Origin: Pyrenochaeta sp. MPI-SDFR-AT-0127
Taxonomy: Eukaryota; Ascomycota; Dothideomycetes; Pleosporales; Cucurbitariaceae
Direction: 5' to 3'
Assembly (NCBI GenBank): GCA_020747015.1
Contig: JAGTJM010000034.1
Coordinates: 124,001-188,000, forward strand
DNA: 64,000 bases
The position numbers and the translations under genes are program-made. The notes beneath the pieces are model-generated. The model was not told the origin of the DNA. It ran no database searches and saw only the letters and a program-made list of their open reading frames with translations. Within the stretch, counting starts at the first letter, position 1. Every line of letters begins with the position of its first letter. Of the stretch, positions 54,801 to 63,600 are shown piece by piece.

Positions 54801-54852
54801 TACTTTGTGCAAGAGTAAGCCCAAGCAAGGCAGCAAGAATGAGATTACGCAT
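48877..54852 (-). CDS. Giant secreted protein with four tandem pectin methylesterase (CE8) modules
   Basis: One uninterrupted 5,976-bp frame encodes 1,991 residues. The ATG at 54852 opens a signal peptide (MRNLILAALLGLTLAQ); sequence above it lacks an ATG. Four beta-helix pectinesterase modules follow at about 62-362, 515-830, 870-1195 and 1220-1540. Modules 2-4 keep the catalytic set: Gln654/Asp655 (GFQDTL), Asp676 (VDFIWG) and Arg738 (LGRP); Gln1017/Asp1018, Asp1041 and Arg1104; and Gln1368/Asp1369, Asp1389 and Arg1450. Module 1 has the fold motifs (PGTYTE, FYGCS, SYIEG) but lacks all of these residues. A roughly 140-residue Ser/Thr/Ala linker separates modules 1 and 2. A roughly 440-residue Thr/Ser/Val-rich tail ends the protein, contains a dibasic site (MVRRGAV) and has no obvious GPI signal. 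It should de-esterify homogalacturonan. Typical fungal pectinesterases are single-module proteins of about 330 residues. Confidence 0.93.
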   Translation of the reverse strand: MRNLILAALLGLTLAQSNTPDADLCHSNHSCPSDGFGPTTVSSTSSQASRISSATTSSLNSAITVAADGSGQFTAINAAVSAAQISNVPTVTVLPGTYTEAVTILGTATVTIVGATASAAADWSQNQVTISYASTPFSIGTSNAKGVTVRNIHIINSATTPPSTVAAAVALRGNNIAFYGCSIISPGATVITASYGLAFFANSYIEGSDKLFYNVPTIYVYASTIVPLSSGASIVYNKGATISGTFYNSTVVLDSSSIQQKSGYTNTGVFLAAPNSAGAVAIFRNTAMGSLISAAGVHNSAASISSFYGEFGTSGPGSYTKNSAARASYDVPLTASQVSLFAIDKVYGNAFAPFGSPSLTWIDPSVLSALQSSNSAQLNLVSSSLSAVSSTSLASFTTSSNPAATGSTIFSSILSSTSVVSSNSASTNFATVSSTVLGSSIILSDLGLSATPTVSTTIAASSETLSNSVSLDSAIVSSSISPSSVATPSSTSTVSVTGSSMSPSSSCTAAVSSSTLTVSKNPGPCEYGDITSAIEALPNDSKPYTIQIGAGTYVEQISITRNGKVTLIGTTNFKNDYTQNSVRVEISRGELTSAGKNEETPVIYAKKTSDNSGLAVYNIDFVNTYPQTRDTAALAADFYGANIAAYGCSFIGFQDTLLANKGTQVFSNCYIEGSVDFIWGFSTAYFYQCMIVSNTPGSCIAAQSRSSADIAGGYVFDSCMVTYSSAYGSLYGQSFLGRPYSQFSIAVYMNSYIDKHIKDAGWSVWSKSNPQTSNVMFGEFNNSGPGSWQASTQRATFATQLTEAEAAKYKLAAWIGDTTWLDSAAYNSIPSYSLTGPATTTNSTNDTTTGSITTARINAHPDSGIIPPAGAVVVSVDGSHNAAFTTITAALASLPNDSTNQTIFLYPGIYNEQVPSIDRPGAVRIIGYTSGNPGQSYKDNQVTITYSRGLSISPQPVGHSNAETATVATGSSKISLYNINMINTDNLDGSQSSYVTLAASVYGNDIAFYACSFDGWQDTLLTGATAGYQYYESCYIGGAIDFIWGYSKAYFKGCTVGAKRKSSAITAQSRASSSAIGGYIFDQCLFTTAPGTTDDLTNKVYLGRPYSQYALVVIKNSHLDNTIIPSGWKIWSPTDPRTDHITFAEFNNSGPSNWENNAAARQAFGYATLLTSDTYSLASVMNSVEWIDMTYWNSIVTPQPTILVPLPTNTTVVGNSTFDGAAPPSGALIVSQNPIEGVSTYKTIQDALNAAPTSSKTNTTIFIYPGVYNEQLIVNKSGHTIFQGYSTATGDYSQNQVTIQFSRGSDTQGTTGSNTDGATVYATGNYFHAFNINFRNNNGTQQDIASLGFAVKSSKFAALYGCQIYGNQDTLSVSGSLFTFKTYIEGNVDFIYGSGSAYFLDSTISPNEDGVSITASKRTTNTTNAGFVFDQCKLRPATGTGPFSKIGLGRPWNNYARVVYVNNYLDSMVSAAGWNQWSKSTPNTNGVVYGEYRNYGPGSNNCNRASFSQQLSDTDVIQFQLGNFFPSTSFIDFSHVDTKPFSVGIGSAQTCASVSSSSSSSLTPLSSSSTTPSITLPIVTAYTTATLTAKLTTSTLITAPDITSTTVFRITETFSTTGSNVIKTSIQKVTATMSITLPDVTSTSTSTVTQDNGLTITPDPVTKTNVIERTITTDEVTTKAAATFTRKGSTTITVLHTTTPRPTTITRSEGSTVLITSSIRPREITTTVKTTISIEPSKTKTSTIKAKNTVTVSSVSYRTVTKKSTTTAFCIPTDPAQRMVRRGAVIPRAVAGTTTLTLSTTITSYVKTSTEIQAGSTAYTTQTLVAATKTTSIKGTTSTQTSTSIVGTATVTQDGSTHYTTLTTTRKIGKTTTLKPATITTVATSDVTKTSFSTVTADAVTISRVETKTATSIVAAEQQTAYTTKSADVTLTTKTTLPASTITKYQTSTKGAGVLTATVTAVPETKTVVRKSTRTVVQWATKTAKGAKACA

Positions 54853-57275
54853 AACGAGTGATGACCTCTCGGGATCAGGGATGATAGACAAGGAATGGAA
54901 ACGAATGCTAATGGCATTCTGTGCCAGGAGATCGTCGCGAGATATAAAAAGGCCCGCGAGGTAGAATTAGCTTGCTCGCAACGACAGTCTCCTTTCCATT
55001 GCCTCGGAGACCTATTTGCCATCTTGTTGGTTAAATGTTCGGGTTGTCCATGAGGGCTAGAATCGAAAACCAACCATGTTCCGTTGAGCTAGCTGCAGAA
55101 TTCAGCCACTATCTGAGTCGCGTTGCGATTTCGGACAATTACCTGGTAACAGTGTTGCGATATGCAACGGAGTCCATGATTCTCATCAGAGACCTATGAA
55201 GAGTTTGAAATTGCTCTCAGAGAGCGATCTGTGTACATGAACTTCTTGAAGTGATATAGAAGGACGGAGATTGAGCCAGTTGCTACCAGATTAAGTTCGG
55301 TGACACGAATTTGGCAAGTTCCTACGCGGCTATAGAACAAAAGGATACTGATTTCCTATCGGTGGTACTCATGTTGACGGCGTCGTACCGAGTCAACTAG
55401 AAGTATTGTGGCGTCGAGCCTAAAATGGTCTTCCGTCGAGCTTCGGCTCGCTTGTGGAGGATCGAGAAAAGATTTGCTGAGTTTTACGCTGACCACACTT
55501 CGGGATATGCTTAAATCTACGAAAATAATGTTAAATGTAGACACCGAATTTTTCCATTGATCGCTCTGTAGATCTTGTGTCTCGTCGTTCTGAAGCTCAG
55601 GGGTTGGTGGACTAGAATCGGTGGTATTGCGCATCCTTTCGGAGATTATCGAGGTGACGTTGGATGGGTCGGCCAACACGCGAGATCATGCACACTTGTG
55701 CCACGTGGGAAAAGCCTCAGCGAGGCAACGGCCCTATTCTAAGATAACTTATCTGCCAGACTGCTAACGCATTGCGGGTTGGGTGGGACTTTTGACGATT
55801 AGGACATCGGACTCGCTCTCGTTCCTGGATCAGCCCCGTGCAACCAGCAGCAGATAGTGTTGAAAAGCTTGTCGTTAGTGCCTAGCATGACATGTGGGTA
55901 TACAAGAAGCCGGGAGCATTTTACGCAGTTGATGACCCAATTAACGGTACTCGCGTCTTCCAAACGCAGGATCATTGTGTTGTCGAGATTCCGAAATTGA
56001 TCTCAAGAATAGAATGTCTAACTCTTCATTGGTCTGTCTGTTCTCCTCACTACATTCTAGTACCACAACCAGCGCCTGAACTAGGACTCAGTATAGAAAC
56101 GACTTTACTGTTCTCGAACATTCAGCTGGCAATAAAATCATGTGGCTTAGCTCGCAGTATCAAATTTCTCTCTCCTTTAGATAATGCTTCCCTATGGCCA
56201 AGGCATGCACTTACCATTCCACTTGCGTACCATCTAAAGTCTGGACAACAGAATGGAGTTCGGTGAAATTTCACAATAGGGCACGTTTGCACAATGCGAC
56301 TGGCCTTCGCGAGATAGCTACCGCGGTGCAATATTCCTCTTCCCGATTCTTCCCGCTTCAAGGGCGGTAGTCAGGTTGTCACTCAAGAAAGATCACGTGA
56401 TCGTAGCATTCGTTGCCCATCTTCACAACTTCCTCCCATTTTGGCTGAAGTTACGGGCCTAGCATCTCGAAGATGCTCCATCTGATTTCTGGGCACCGTA
56501 CAACTGCCGGTATCCTCACTGTCTTCTTCGCCAACAAGCTTCCCTGTTGTTCTAGTAACGTGGATCCGCTCGAACATTGTATCGCCAATGTTGAGAGAGG
56601 AATTCGGAAAACATATATGCGGACTGAACGTGGAACCGGATGCTCTAGCGACCAGCGAAGATTTGACTCAATACGTGTGATATAGGTAATTGTCCTACCG
56701 CCGTACCAGCCTTTGGTGTTCTTACTTGTGCGCTTCAGGGGTTCCTATTGGCCCGGAGCCAGAGTAACTCCCGGTCCTAGCCCGTCACGTGCATGTGTGC
56801 GCCGTTAGAATGCTTGATAGCTGCATTGGGCATGGATGTTCATAATCATGGGAACAAAAAAGAGTCAACCAGAACTCTAAAAAGCATAACTGCATCTTTA
56901 CGTTGACATTTTCGTATTTTAGGGAGCTACTGCCCGTGGCGACATTAGTACAAAGCTGGCACATGCCCCGATGGTATTCCTGCCTCAAACTAGTAACCTT
57001 CACTTTATCTTCCGGAGCCCGGGCGGCCTTTGGCATTGCCAGTTCCGTACTGCCATCGTCAATCACTGCTATTGACTATTGCTCTAAGTCCTTGACAGGC
57101 TCTGACCAAGGACCTCGACCAGCAACACACCATCGAATCACTTTGTTCTACGTCATCACAATCACACTCCCCATGCACCATCTTTCCGAAAACCATTGGC
57201 ATCATACAAGGATATAACCTATATTAGAACCCAGACGTTATTCCGAAACGAGTCTGCGAACAACATAGGACCACC
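54853..57275. other. Gene-poor region
   Basis: About 2.4 kb upstream of both the pectinesterase (minus) and the aldoxime dehydratase (plus). It contains open frames such as 55892-56266 (+) without recognisable or strongly protein-like content. I assign no gene. Confidence 0.45.
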
Positions 57276-58367
57276 ATGTCCTGCCCGATTCGCGTCTATC
57301 CGCTTCGTAAACCAGAAAACCATCGTCCTCCAATTCCAAGGTGGCGACTCATCCTTCCACATGGCACTAGCCACGTCTACACGACATATATGGGCCTGCA
57401 GCAGCGTTCTGGGAGCCCAGAAGCTCTGAATGCAGAAATTCAAGCTAGACAGGCATTTGAAGAATGGCTCGGTACAAGCGACGGTCCATCAGCATACGAA
57501 ACCTTTACATTGATCGATGGAGGCGATGCAGATAATTCACTTGTCTGGGCGTGCTACTGGATTGATGCTGCAAAGCACAGCAAAAGTATGGAAACACTCA
57601 ATCTACTCTCCATCTATTCTCAGCTGCCTGTCCTTGGCCAGTCCTCAATCGGATTATGGCACGAGAGCTTTGCCACGGAATTATCGCGACTTGAAACCAA
57701 TTATTCTGGCCTGGATTACTTACCAGGGATGGCCAGGATTCCTAGAACGAGTACTGAGGAGCACTCTCTCTCAGCATATTGGGGAGCTGCGAGGGACCGC
57801 ATTCCTGATTCTGCGCATGATCTGTTTCCAGTGGCTGCAGCGATGACGTATCCACACCAGGTGCCAACCGGATTAGGCCAACATCTTCTAGGCACAAACT
57901 ACAATAACCTTGTCCATATTCGATCAGGTCAGTTCTGGGAGAATTGCAGCCAACAAGAAGCAGACTCATATGAACAAAAACTTGAGCCAACCCTACGAGC
58001 GGGTCTCAATTATTTGTGTGAGAACTCAGAAGAGACCGGTGCCATCGGGCTTCGGTATCTCCGAAACGAGCAGCCATCCGAGCATCTTAGCGGCCGTGAA
58101 CGAAAAGAGACTTGTGGCGCAGGATTCTTTACGTGCCTGGAGAGTATGGAAAAATGGGCCAAATCACATCGCTCTCATCTCAAGATTTATCGTGGCGCTC
58201 TCACCCACTACAAGACATTCGGTGAAAGCAGAAAATTCCGTACATGGCACGAAGTGTCCGTGATAAAGGAAGGTGATGCTAGATTCGAGTATATTAATTG
58301 TACACCAAAGACAGGGGTGATGAGTTCTATCACGCTTGTGGATCAAAATAGCTTTGCTGAATTATAG
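57276..58367 (+). CDS. Aldoxime dehydratase (heme-containing)
   Basis: A single-exon protein of 363 residues matching the phenylacetaldoxime dehydratase family along its length. The N-terminal RVYPLRKPENHRPPIPRW corresponds to the family's RxxP-x-PP-x-PxW start. YWGAARDRIP (168-177) carries the conserved Arg of the YWGxxRDR motif, and HIRSGQFW (214-221) carries catalytic-type Ser217. The segment ESMEKWAKSHRSHLKIY (289-305) holds the expected heme-ligand histidine, WHEVSV (324-329) holds catalytic-type His325, and FEYINCTPKTGVM closes the domain. These enzymes dehydrate aldoximes to nitriles using ferrous heme, in the cytosol. Roles in fungi are mostly detoxification of plant aldoximes or nitrile metabolism. 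The start at 57276 fits bacterial homologues. No nitrilase or aldoxime-forming P450 is adjacent. Confidence 0.9.
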   Translation: MSCPIRVYPLRKPENHRPPIPRWRLILPHGTSHVYTTYMGLQQRSGSPEALNAEIQARQAFEEWLGTSDGPSAYETFTLIDGGDADNSLVWACYWIDAAKHSKSMETLNLLSIYSQLPVLGQSSIGLWHESFATELSRLETNYSGLDYLPGMARIPRTSTEEHSLSAYWGAARDRIPDSAHDLFPVAAAMTYPHQVPTGLGQHLLGTNYNNLVHIRSGQFWENCSQQEADSYEQKLEPTLRAGLNYLCENSEETGAIGLRYLRNEQPSEHLSGRERKETCGAGFFTCLESMEKWAKSHRSHLKIYRGALTHYKTFGESRKFRTWHEVSVIKEGDARFEYINCTPKTGVMSSITLVDQNSFAEL

Positions 58368-59100
58368 TTTATACTACTCTGAGAGACGATCGTCTGCCTA
58401 TCAGCCAGTCAACCTAAATATTAAGCAGAATTCATCGACTCTAGTGCTCAGTGCTTGAAGCATTCTCAATATGTTTCGGACGAAGCATGGTAACTCAAGA
58501 TGAAGTAATAGTGCAAAGAGCAAATTGCTTCAAGATTGGTTGAGGGGAGAAGCTGGGTGGTCATTCCCTCCTCCGCATGTTCTTAACACTTCTTGAACTT
58601 AATTTAGGAGTTTGAGGCCACGACAATTGGTGAATAAGATGCAAGTATATGGTTAGGCCGAGTACCTTCCCTTCTAGGGACCTTTCTTTTGAGCAATGTG
58701 AAAGGTTCTGTCCAGTTCATACGAGGGTCAAGATGCTGTCAGAAACACCGCCGACAAAAGAGTGAAAGACGCCATATCTTCGGTTACAGCAATTGCTTGG
58801 GGAACACAATTTGAGGGATTGCGCAGATGATGTTCACCATTGGAATTCTGGTGGAGCAATTATGCCTCGGCTTCTTCTGGCGGTGTGTTGTGTAGGCTGC
58901 CTAGTCGGCCCGGTCTAGTAAAAGCCTTGCCGAACCAATCATGAGTGGTTAAATCCCGCAGTAGAGAGGGCTACGATTTAGCTTGAGATGGTGGTGTTGT
59001 TATATATTTCGGCTCGTCGCAATTTTCCGTTGTGCCGATGCGCAATTCGTTGAACACTAATTTTTCATACAAACGCACAATCCCAAGTCCAGCCAGCAAC
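58368..59100. other. Intergenic, no gene seen
   Basis: Separates two co-oriented genes. No further coding sequence is seen. Confidence 0.5.
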
Positions 59101-59688
59101 ATGTCCGACCCGGTAACCTATTCCTTCTATGGGACCACTGTCCCCGTCCTACGCAATATTGCGACCAGCGCCATCAGCATCCTGAACGCAGCCAAAACAG
59201 AGCGCTCAAGCGCTGCAGAGGATGCCTTTCCTTCTGAACAGGAGCTTCTCGACTCGCAATTCAGCAACATGCTCCCGTTTCGCGTACAGCCAATCTTGCT
59301 CGCCAAGTTCTCCATCGCAGCACTTCAGCATCTCCAATTGCACGGAACCACTCCACTACCGGTACTCAGTCCTGCCTTTGCATCGTTTGATGACGTCATT
59401 GAATTCTTCAAACAATCCCTGGCGGTATTCGATGCGATTGATGAGACGAAGTTCAACGAAAGCGCTGAGAAGAGCGTTGATATTCCTTTTGAACAGGCGG
59501 GCGTTACGTTGCAAATGACCGGTTTCGCGGATTATTTCCACGGCTTTGTCATTCCCAACAGCTACTTTCACCTCAACGCTATGTATATGCTCCTACGAAG
59601 CAAAGGGTTCAAGCTAGGTAAAGGTGTGTATGTTGGTTGCTGGATGAGTGATCAGCAAAAGAAAGATTGGGCGCCATTGAAGGGTTAA
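59101..59688 (+). CDS. DUF1993 family protein
   Basis: A single-exon protein of 195 residues beginning MSDPVTYSFYGTTVPVLRN. The ATG at 59101 matches the family's usual start; an in-frame ATG at 59038 would add a non-conserved leader. The DUF1993 hallmarks are visible: an N-terminal helix with VPVLRN, a mid-region FASFDDVIEFF helix, and the C-terminal YFHLNAMYMLLRSKGFKLGK. The fold is a four-helix DinB-like bundle in related proteins. The family's biochemical role is unknown. It is probably cytosolic. It follows the aldoxime dehydratase in the same direction, 733 bp apart. Confidence 0.88.
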   Translation: MSDPVTYSFYGTTVPVLRNIATSAISILNAAKTERSSAAEDAFPSEQELLDSQFSNMLPFRVQPILLAKFSIAALQHLQLHGTTPLPVLSPAFASFDDVIEFFKQSLAVFDAIDETKFNESAEKSVDIPFEQAGVTLQMTGFADYFHGFVIPNSYFHLNAMYMLLRSKGFKLGKGVYVGCWMSDQQKKDWAPLKG

Positions 59689-61084
59689 ATCATCGATACT
59701 TCATTTCGCCACTATTACATGAGAAAGAGCTTCCGAGTCTACACGGATGAATGAGGACTCAGTCTTAAACTTACCGAATCAACCCATAAGTTAGTGCGAG
59801 TTGATGCGGACGGATAGTCTCAAAAGGTTGAAATATCTTGGCATGGAAGATATCAAGAGTAGTGACGATGGATAGATATAAATGGCAGTGGTTAGGAAAG
59901 TAGGATACTTCGCCGCATGTTTTCTCGCTGTAAGCAGAATAGGCTGGAAGCCTGAAGCTGCATGGGCTCGCAGTATTCAGGAGGAAATTTGGACAGCATT
60001 TCGGTGAGAAAAAATCAATCTGAGTGGTCAAACTCGATATCAATGCACCAATGAGACTTGCCATGAATCAAAGTGCATATCAGCATGTCCTCGCGTCATT
60101 AGCTTGACAATGAATTATCAAACGCTCAGCATTTCATACTGCACCATCGAAGCATAAGATTTGTGAGTTTCGGATTTCGGGTTGATATAAAGTGTGGTGA
60201 ACTTTGTGCAATATCTGGCGCATCTACCTAAACTCATTAAGCTTCTTTAATCATGAAACTTATGTTTAATCGGAGTTGTTAGATTCTGAGTAACTCCTAG
60301 GTAGGCGGAAAGAGTATTGGTTTTATCTTGGTACAGTATATTAGTACAGTTTTGTACATATAATGCCTCTATCTTCCTATGTGCCATAGTAGATAACAGA
60401 AGTTGTCACATGAAATGTACCCCACCTTTGATTGTGTTTGTTCAGCCAAATGTTCATTTCGTCCTGTTTGCTTACACCAAGCTAAGGTCCTATATTACGT
60501 TGATTGTTGTCGAACACCACCTTGCACTTGCGCTTGCGCTTGCGCTTGCACTTGCTGGGCTTTGTTCAAACTTCCCTTGTTCATAACATGGGACAGCTAG
60601 TGTGGATAGATCCAGTTGAGTGTTGGCCGAAGGTCCTCCAGGAGACAGATTTAACACATATATGTCGGGACCCTTAACAACCTGTCAAGTGTTGCAAACA
60701 ACTTGCTTAACCAAAATTGCACGCACGAGCTGTGATTGATCTTCCGAAAGCCCCCGCTTAGCCTTGTTGGGGCACCATGTGCCACTGATTTGCCTTAGTC
60801 TGTGTGCCAATAACAAACAACAGTTCGATCGAACCCACAGCTTAACATCTCGCCCACAGTTGTGTTTTATCGGTAATGTCCTCACTATGATGGATAGCGA
60901 AGAGAAGATCATTCGCGATAGACAGCTTAACCTCTGTCCTGCAACCTCAGACTGATCTGTACCAGAGCTTCTTAAAGAATGTCCCTTGTGCGGTGACTTT
61001 CTGTTATATTGCTGCGCATGCAACAACCAACGCTCTTTTCCTCCCAGCCGTCACTCAAATCTTCCCTGCCACCACTATCGTATC
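59689..61084. other. Intergenic with simple repeat
   Basis: AT-rich, with no supported gene. It may contain an upstream exon of the RNase H gene: a frame ending just before the family start reads CPLCGDFLLYCCACNN, which could be a small zinc-binding N-terminus, but no start codon connects to it without a further splice. Confidence 0.4.
60521..60556. repeat. Hexanucleotide microsatellite (CTTGCR)n
   Basis: Six head-to-tail CTTGCG/CTTGCA units. Their arrangement is CTTGCA, then CTTGCG three times, then CTTGCA, then a partial CTTGC. Confidence 0.85.
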
Positions 61085-61714
61085 ATGTTTACTGATGGCG
61101 CGTGTACGAATAACGGACAACGTTCAGCAAAAGCAGGAATTGGTGTAGCATACGGGAATACTGATGACAGCCAATTTTCCGTGCCTATCACGGACTTGGC
61201 GGACAACTTTCCACTGCGGTCGAATCAGCGAGCGGAACTCTACGCGGCCATCAAAGGTCTGCAATTCCTCGATGAGGCCAACAAAAAAATCAACCCCAAG
61301 GAACCAACAGGCGTGCGCAAGGACAAGGACGAAGCATGGATTATTGCAACTAATTCTGAGTATGTTGCTAGGGGTATGACCGAATGGCTGCCAACGTGGA
61401 AGGTATATTTGGTCATCCTGAAAAGGGATCTTTAAGAATTCTCTAACCGAGCATGTAGAGGAACAACTGGCGCACGGCGAAATATACCAAACCTGTGAAT
61501 CTGGATCTGTTTCTCGCTCTCGATAGCTTGATGGCAAAGCACGAGGCTAAAGATGTGAAGGTTGGTTCTTATTTTCAAAACGAAATCTAGTGCTTATGAG
61601 ACTAAGAACATGTAGATTGGGTTCTGGCGTATTCCGAGGGAGCACAACACACTCGCCGATAGTCTTGCGCAAGCGGCTGCTGTCCACGGCGATATGGCTA
61701 GCATACAGGCTTAA
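61085..61714 (+). CDS. RNase H1-like protein with a catalytic Asp-to-Asn change
   Basis: Three exons (61085-61402, 61459-61560, 61616-61714) joined over introns of 56 and 55 bp give 172 residues. The RNase H fold motifs are in order: MFTDGACTNNG with Asp4, NQRAELYAAI with Glu51, WIIATNSEYVARGMTEW, RNNWRTA, and IGFWRIPREHNTLADSLA with Asp155. The DEDD metal-binding set therefore lacks its third Asp: residue 90 is Asn (AAT) where the family has ATDSEYV. The protein would bind RNA/DNA hybrids but is predicted to be catalytically impaired. The change is a single G-to-A transition. The N-terminus may be incomplete, since a Cys-rich frame lies immediately upstream. Many fungi have several such single-domain RNase H genes, so loss of one is tolerable. 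Confidence 0.85.
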
Positions 61715-62258
61715 AAACGACCAATGTAGTAGACAGACAGGAGATTGGACAAAGTTCGTATGTATTGGTGAAGGAACAAACTTGCTTGGATGAGGCTTAC
61801 AAATATTTTATTTAGTTTCCTAGAGAGAAGTGGCAGAAGGTCGCCTGAATATCAAGCTGAACAAAAGTACCAATGTGTGCTTTCCTGCAACTCATCATCG
61901 TTTTTCTCAGTACGAAGATATATAGTTTGTTCTTACATATCGCATTCATCAAACAGCATTCTTCTGCCAGGGTAACTTGCGAGGCAACGTGTCGCTATGC
62001 CAAAAAGAGTGGATGGGGCTAGAAACGGAGTTGATTATGCGCTGTTTGCTAATTTGTCATTGGTGATGATGGAGGACAGCATTTTGTCACGATATAGTTC
62101 ACAGCACGGAATCCTCGATTTGACAACTTGAATGTTGCTCCGTGAAACCTACGAATAGCTTTTCGCATGTCCTAACGAAGACGTATTATTTAGCTCCTGA
62201 GCTAGTCTCTACATCCGCCCACATTCCATTTCCGACAACTATGCTCTGGCTAGGATTT
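61715..62258. other. Intergenic, no gene seen
   Basis: No supported coding sequence is visible between the RNase H stop and the uncertain minus-strand frame that ends at 62259. Confidence 0.45.
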
Positions 62259-62588
62259 TCATAACTCACCTAAAGATGTTAAGACTGCACGCCTTATGTT
62301 GAATTCCATGTCTACAGAAGATAGTCCCATGTATAGAAGCATTCCTCGCTCTTTGCTTCTGAGCACTTTTGCGCCGTCATTGATCGTAAAATAGTGCTTC
62401 ATGGCGTCGCCGAATGCGCGCACAACTAATATGCTTAGATCCGCGGACAATTCTGCCACTATATGAGGCTTCGTTACATTAGCAGAGCGAGTATTGGCCG
62501 TGAGTCTTAACTCTGTGTCAATGCTTCGTGATATCGACGTCGGATCGCCGAATACCGGCAAAGTTAAGACCATGTCTGCCAAGAACAT
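62259..62588 (-). CDS. Uncertain hypothetical protein
   Basis: A 109-codon frame from the ATG at 62588 with protein-like composition (HIVAELSADLSILVVRAF, MLLYMGLSSVDMEFNIRRAV). A GTGAGT sequence right before the stop could be a splice donor, so the true protein may continue in a further exon. I recognise no family. Confidence 0.3.
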   Translation of the reverse strand: MFLADMVLTLPVFGDPTSISRSIDTELRLTANTRSANVTKPHIVAELSADLSILVVRAFGDAMKHYFTINDGAKVLRSKERGMLLYMGLSSVDMEFNIRRAVLTSLGEL

Positions 62589-63452
62589 GCGTCATGTACA
62601 AAATAATCCGATCGGTAGATACTGTGAAGATCCCTGCTGGCGCATCAGGTATATGCTACGACGGTGGAACTTCACGACAATGCGATCTGGTCTCTGAACA
62701 AGCGAATATTGTAGTACTAGCAACTCGGCAATGCTTAGAGTCGATATATCTCTAGCTTTTGGCCTTTAAAATGAAGGTTGATCAATTTGCACATAGGCAA
62801 CAGAGGAAATGAGGCTTACAATTGTGCAAAAAGATATGTCTGGAACAGAATATCGAGATTGTGCGAGTTCGGCCTGACCTGATGGCCGTAATTATGGATT
62901 ACGCCCAGGAAATTACTGAGAAACATCGTAATAAATCTTACGCGCGCTGTTCAAGTACATTACTTCCCAACCCATTATCGGTCGAATGGAGGGTTTCTTC
63001 CTCAACATTCCAGGAGGCCCAACATCTCATTTGAACCACATCGACTCACTTCTTGTTAGATGTGCAGGGTTCACACTATTCGCACTACCAAGTAATTGCA
63101 CAACCACAGCCACGCGCGGAGGCCAAGGTGCATAAACTCAAACAACCGTCGACTCATTAGAACACACGCCTAGAAAATCGCCAAATTGAGAGTAGCTGTA
63201 GCATATGCGGCTCACCGGCAATAGTCGAGTTTGGCGTTGGGAATATCGGCCCTGAAAATCCCGTCCTCGCCACGGCTAACAGTGGGTCCCACACGTTAGA
63301 GTCACCCCATCTAGCGCGTGAGGCGAGTGGCGCCACCATCATGATGTCGTTCGACAGAAGCTAGGAACAAGTTCTGTACAGGATTTGTCGCCAAGGCAGG
63401 GCTTTGATGTATCATATTGTATCATGTAGGATGAGGGAGGCAAAAGAGGAAA
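62589..63452. other. Intergenic, no gene seen
   Basis: A plus-strand frame at 62822-63034 has no ATG start or family resemblance. No gene is assigned. Confidence 0.45.
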
Positions 63453-63460
63453 TATAAATA
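63453..63460 (+). promoter_or_regulatory. TATA box of the small two-exon gene
   Basis: TATAAATA lies 148 bp upstream of the ATG at 63601. That is a plausible TATA position if the 5' untranslated region is about 110 bases. Confidence 0.4.
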
Positions 63461-63600
63461 GAGGAATGCGTCCATTTCACTAACAACCATCCACAATTTT
63501 ACGGCCACCGGTTTTCAGGTACATTTACGAAGTTATAGAGGCTATATAAATACATCTCTAGATTGCTATATCATCTAAGAAAATTATCAACACTCTCAAA

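Noticed and set aside
55892..56266. 124-codon plus-strand open frame
   Set aside because: It starts with an ATG, but no family, secretion signal or splice structure supports it. It is left unassigned.
61403..61435. Reading the RNase H frame straight through to a stop at 61435
   Set aside because: The readthrough adds VYLVILKRDL, which does not fit the family. Splicing at GTATAT restores the conserved RNNWRTA segment.
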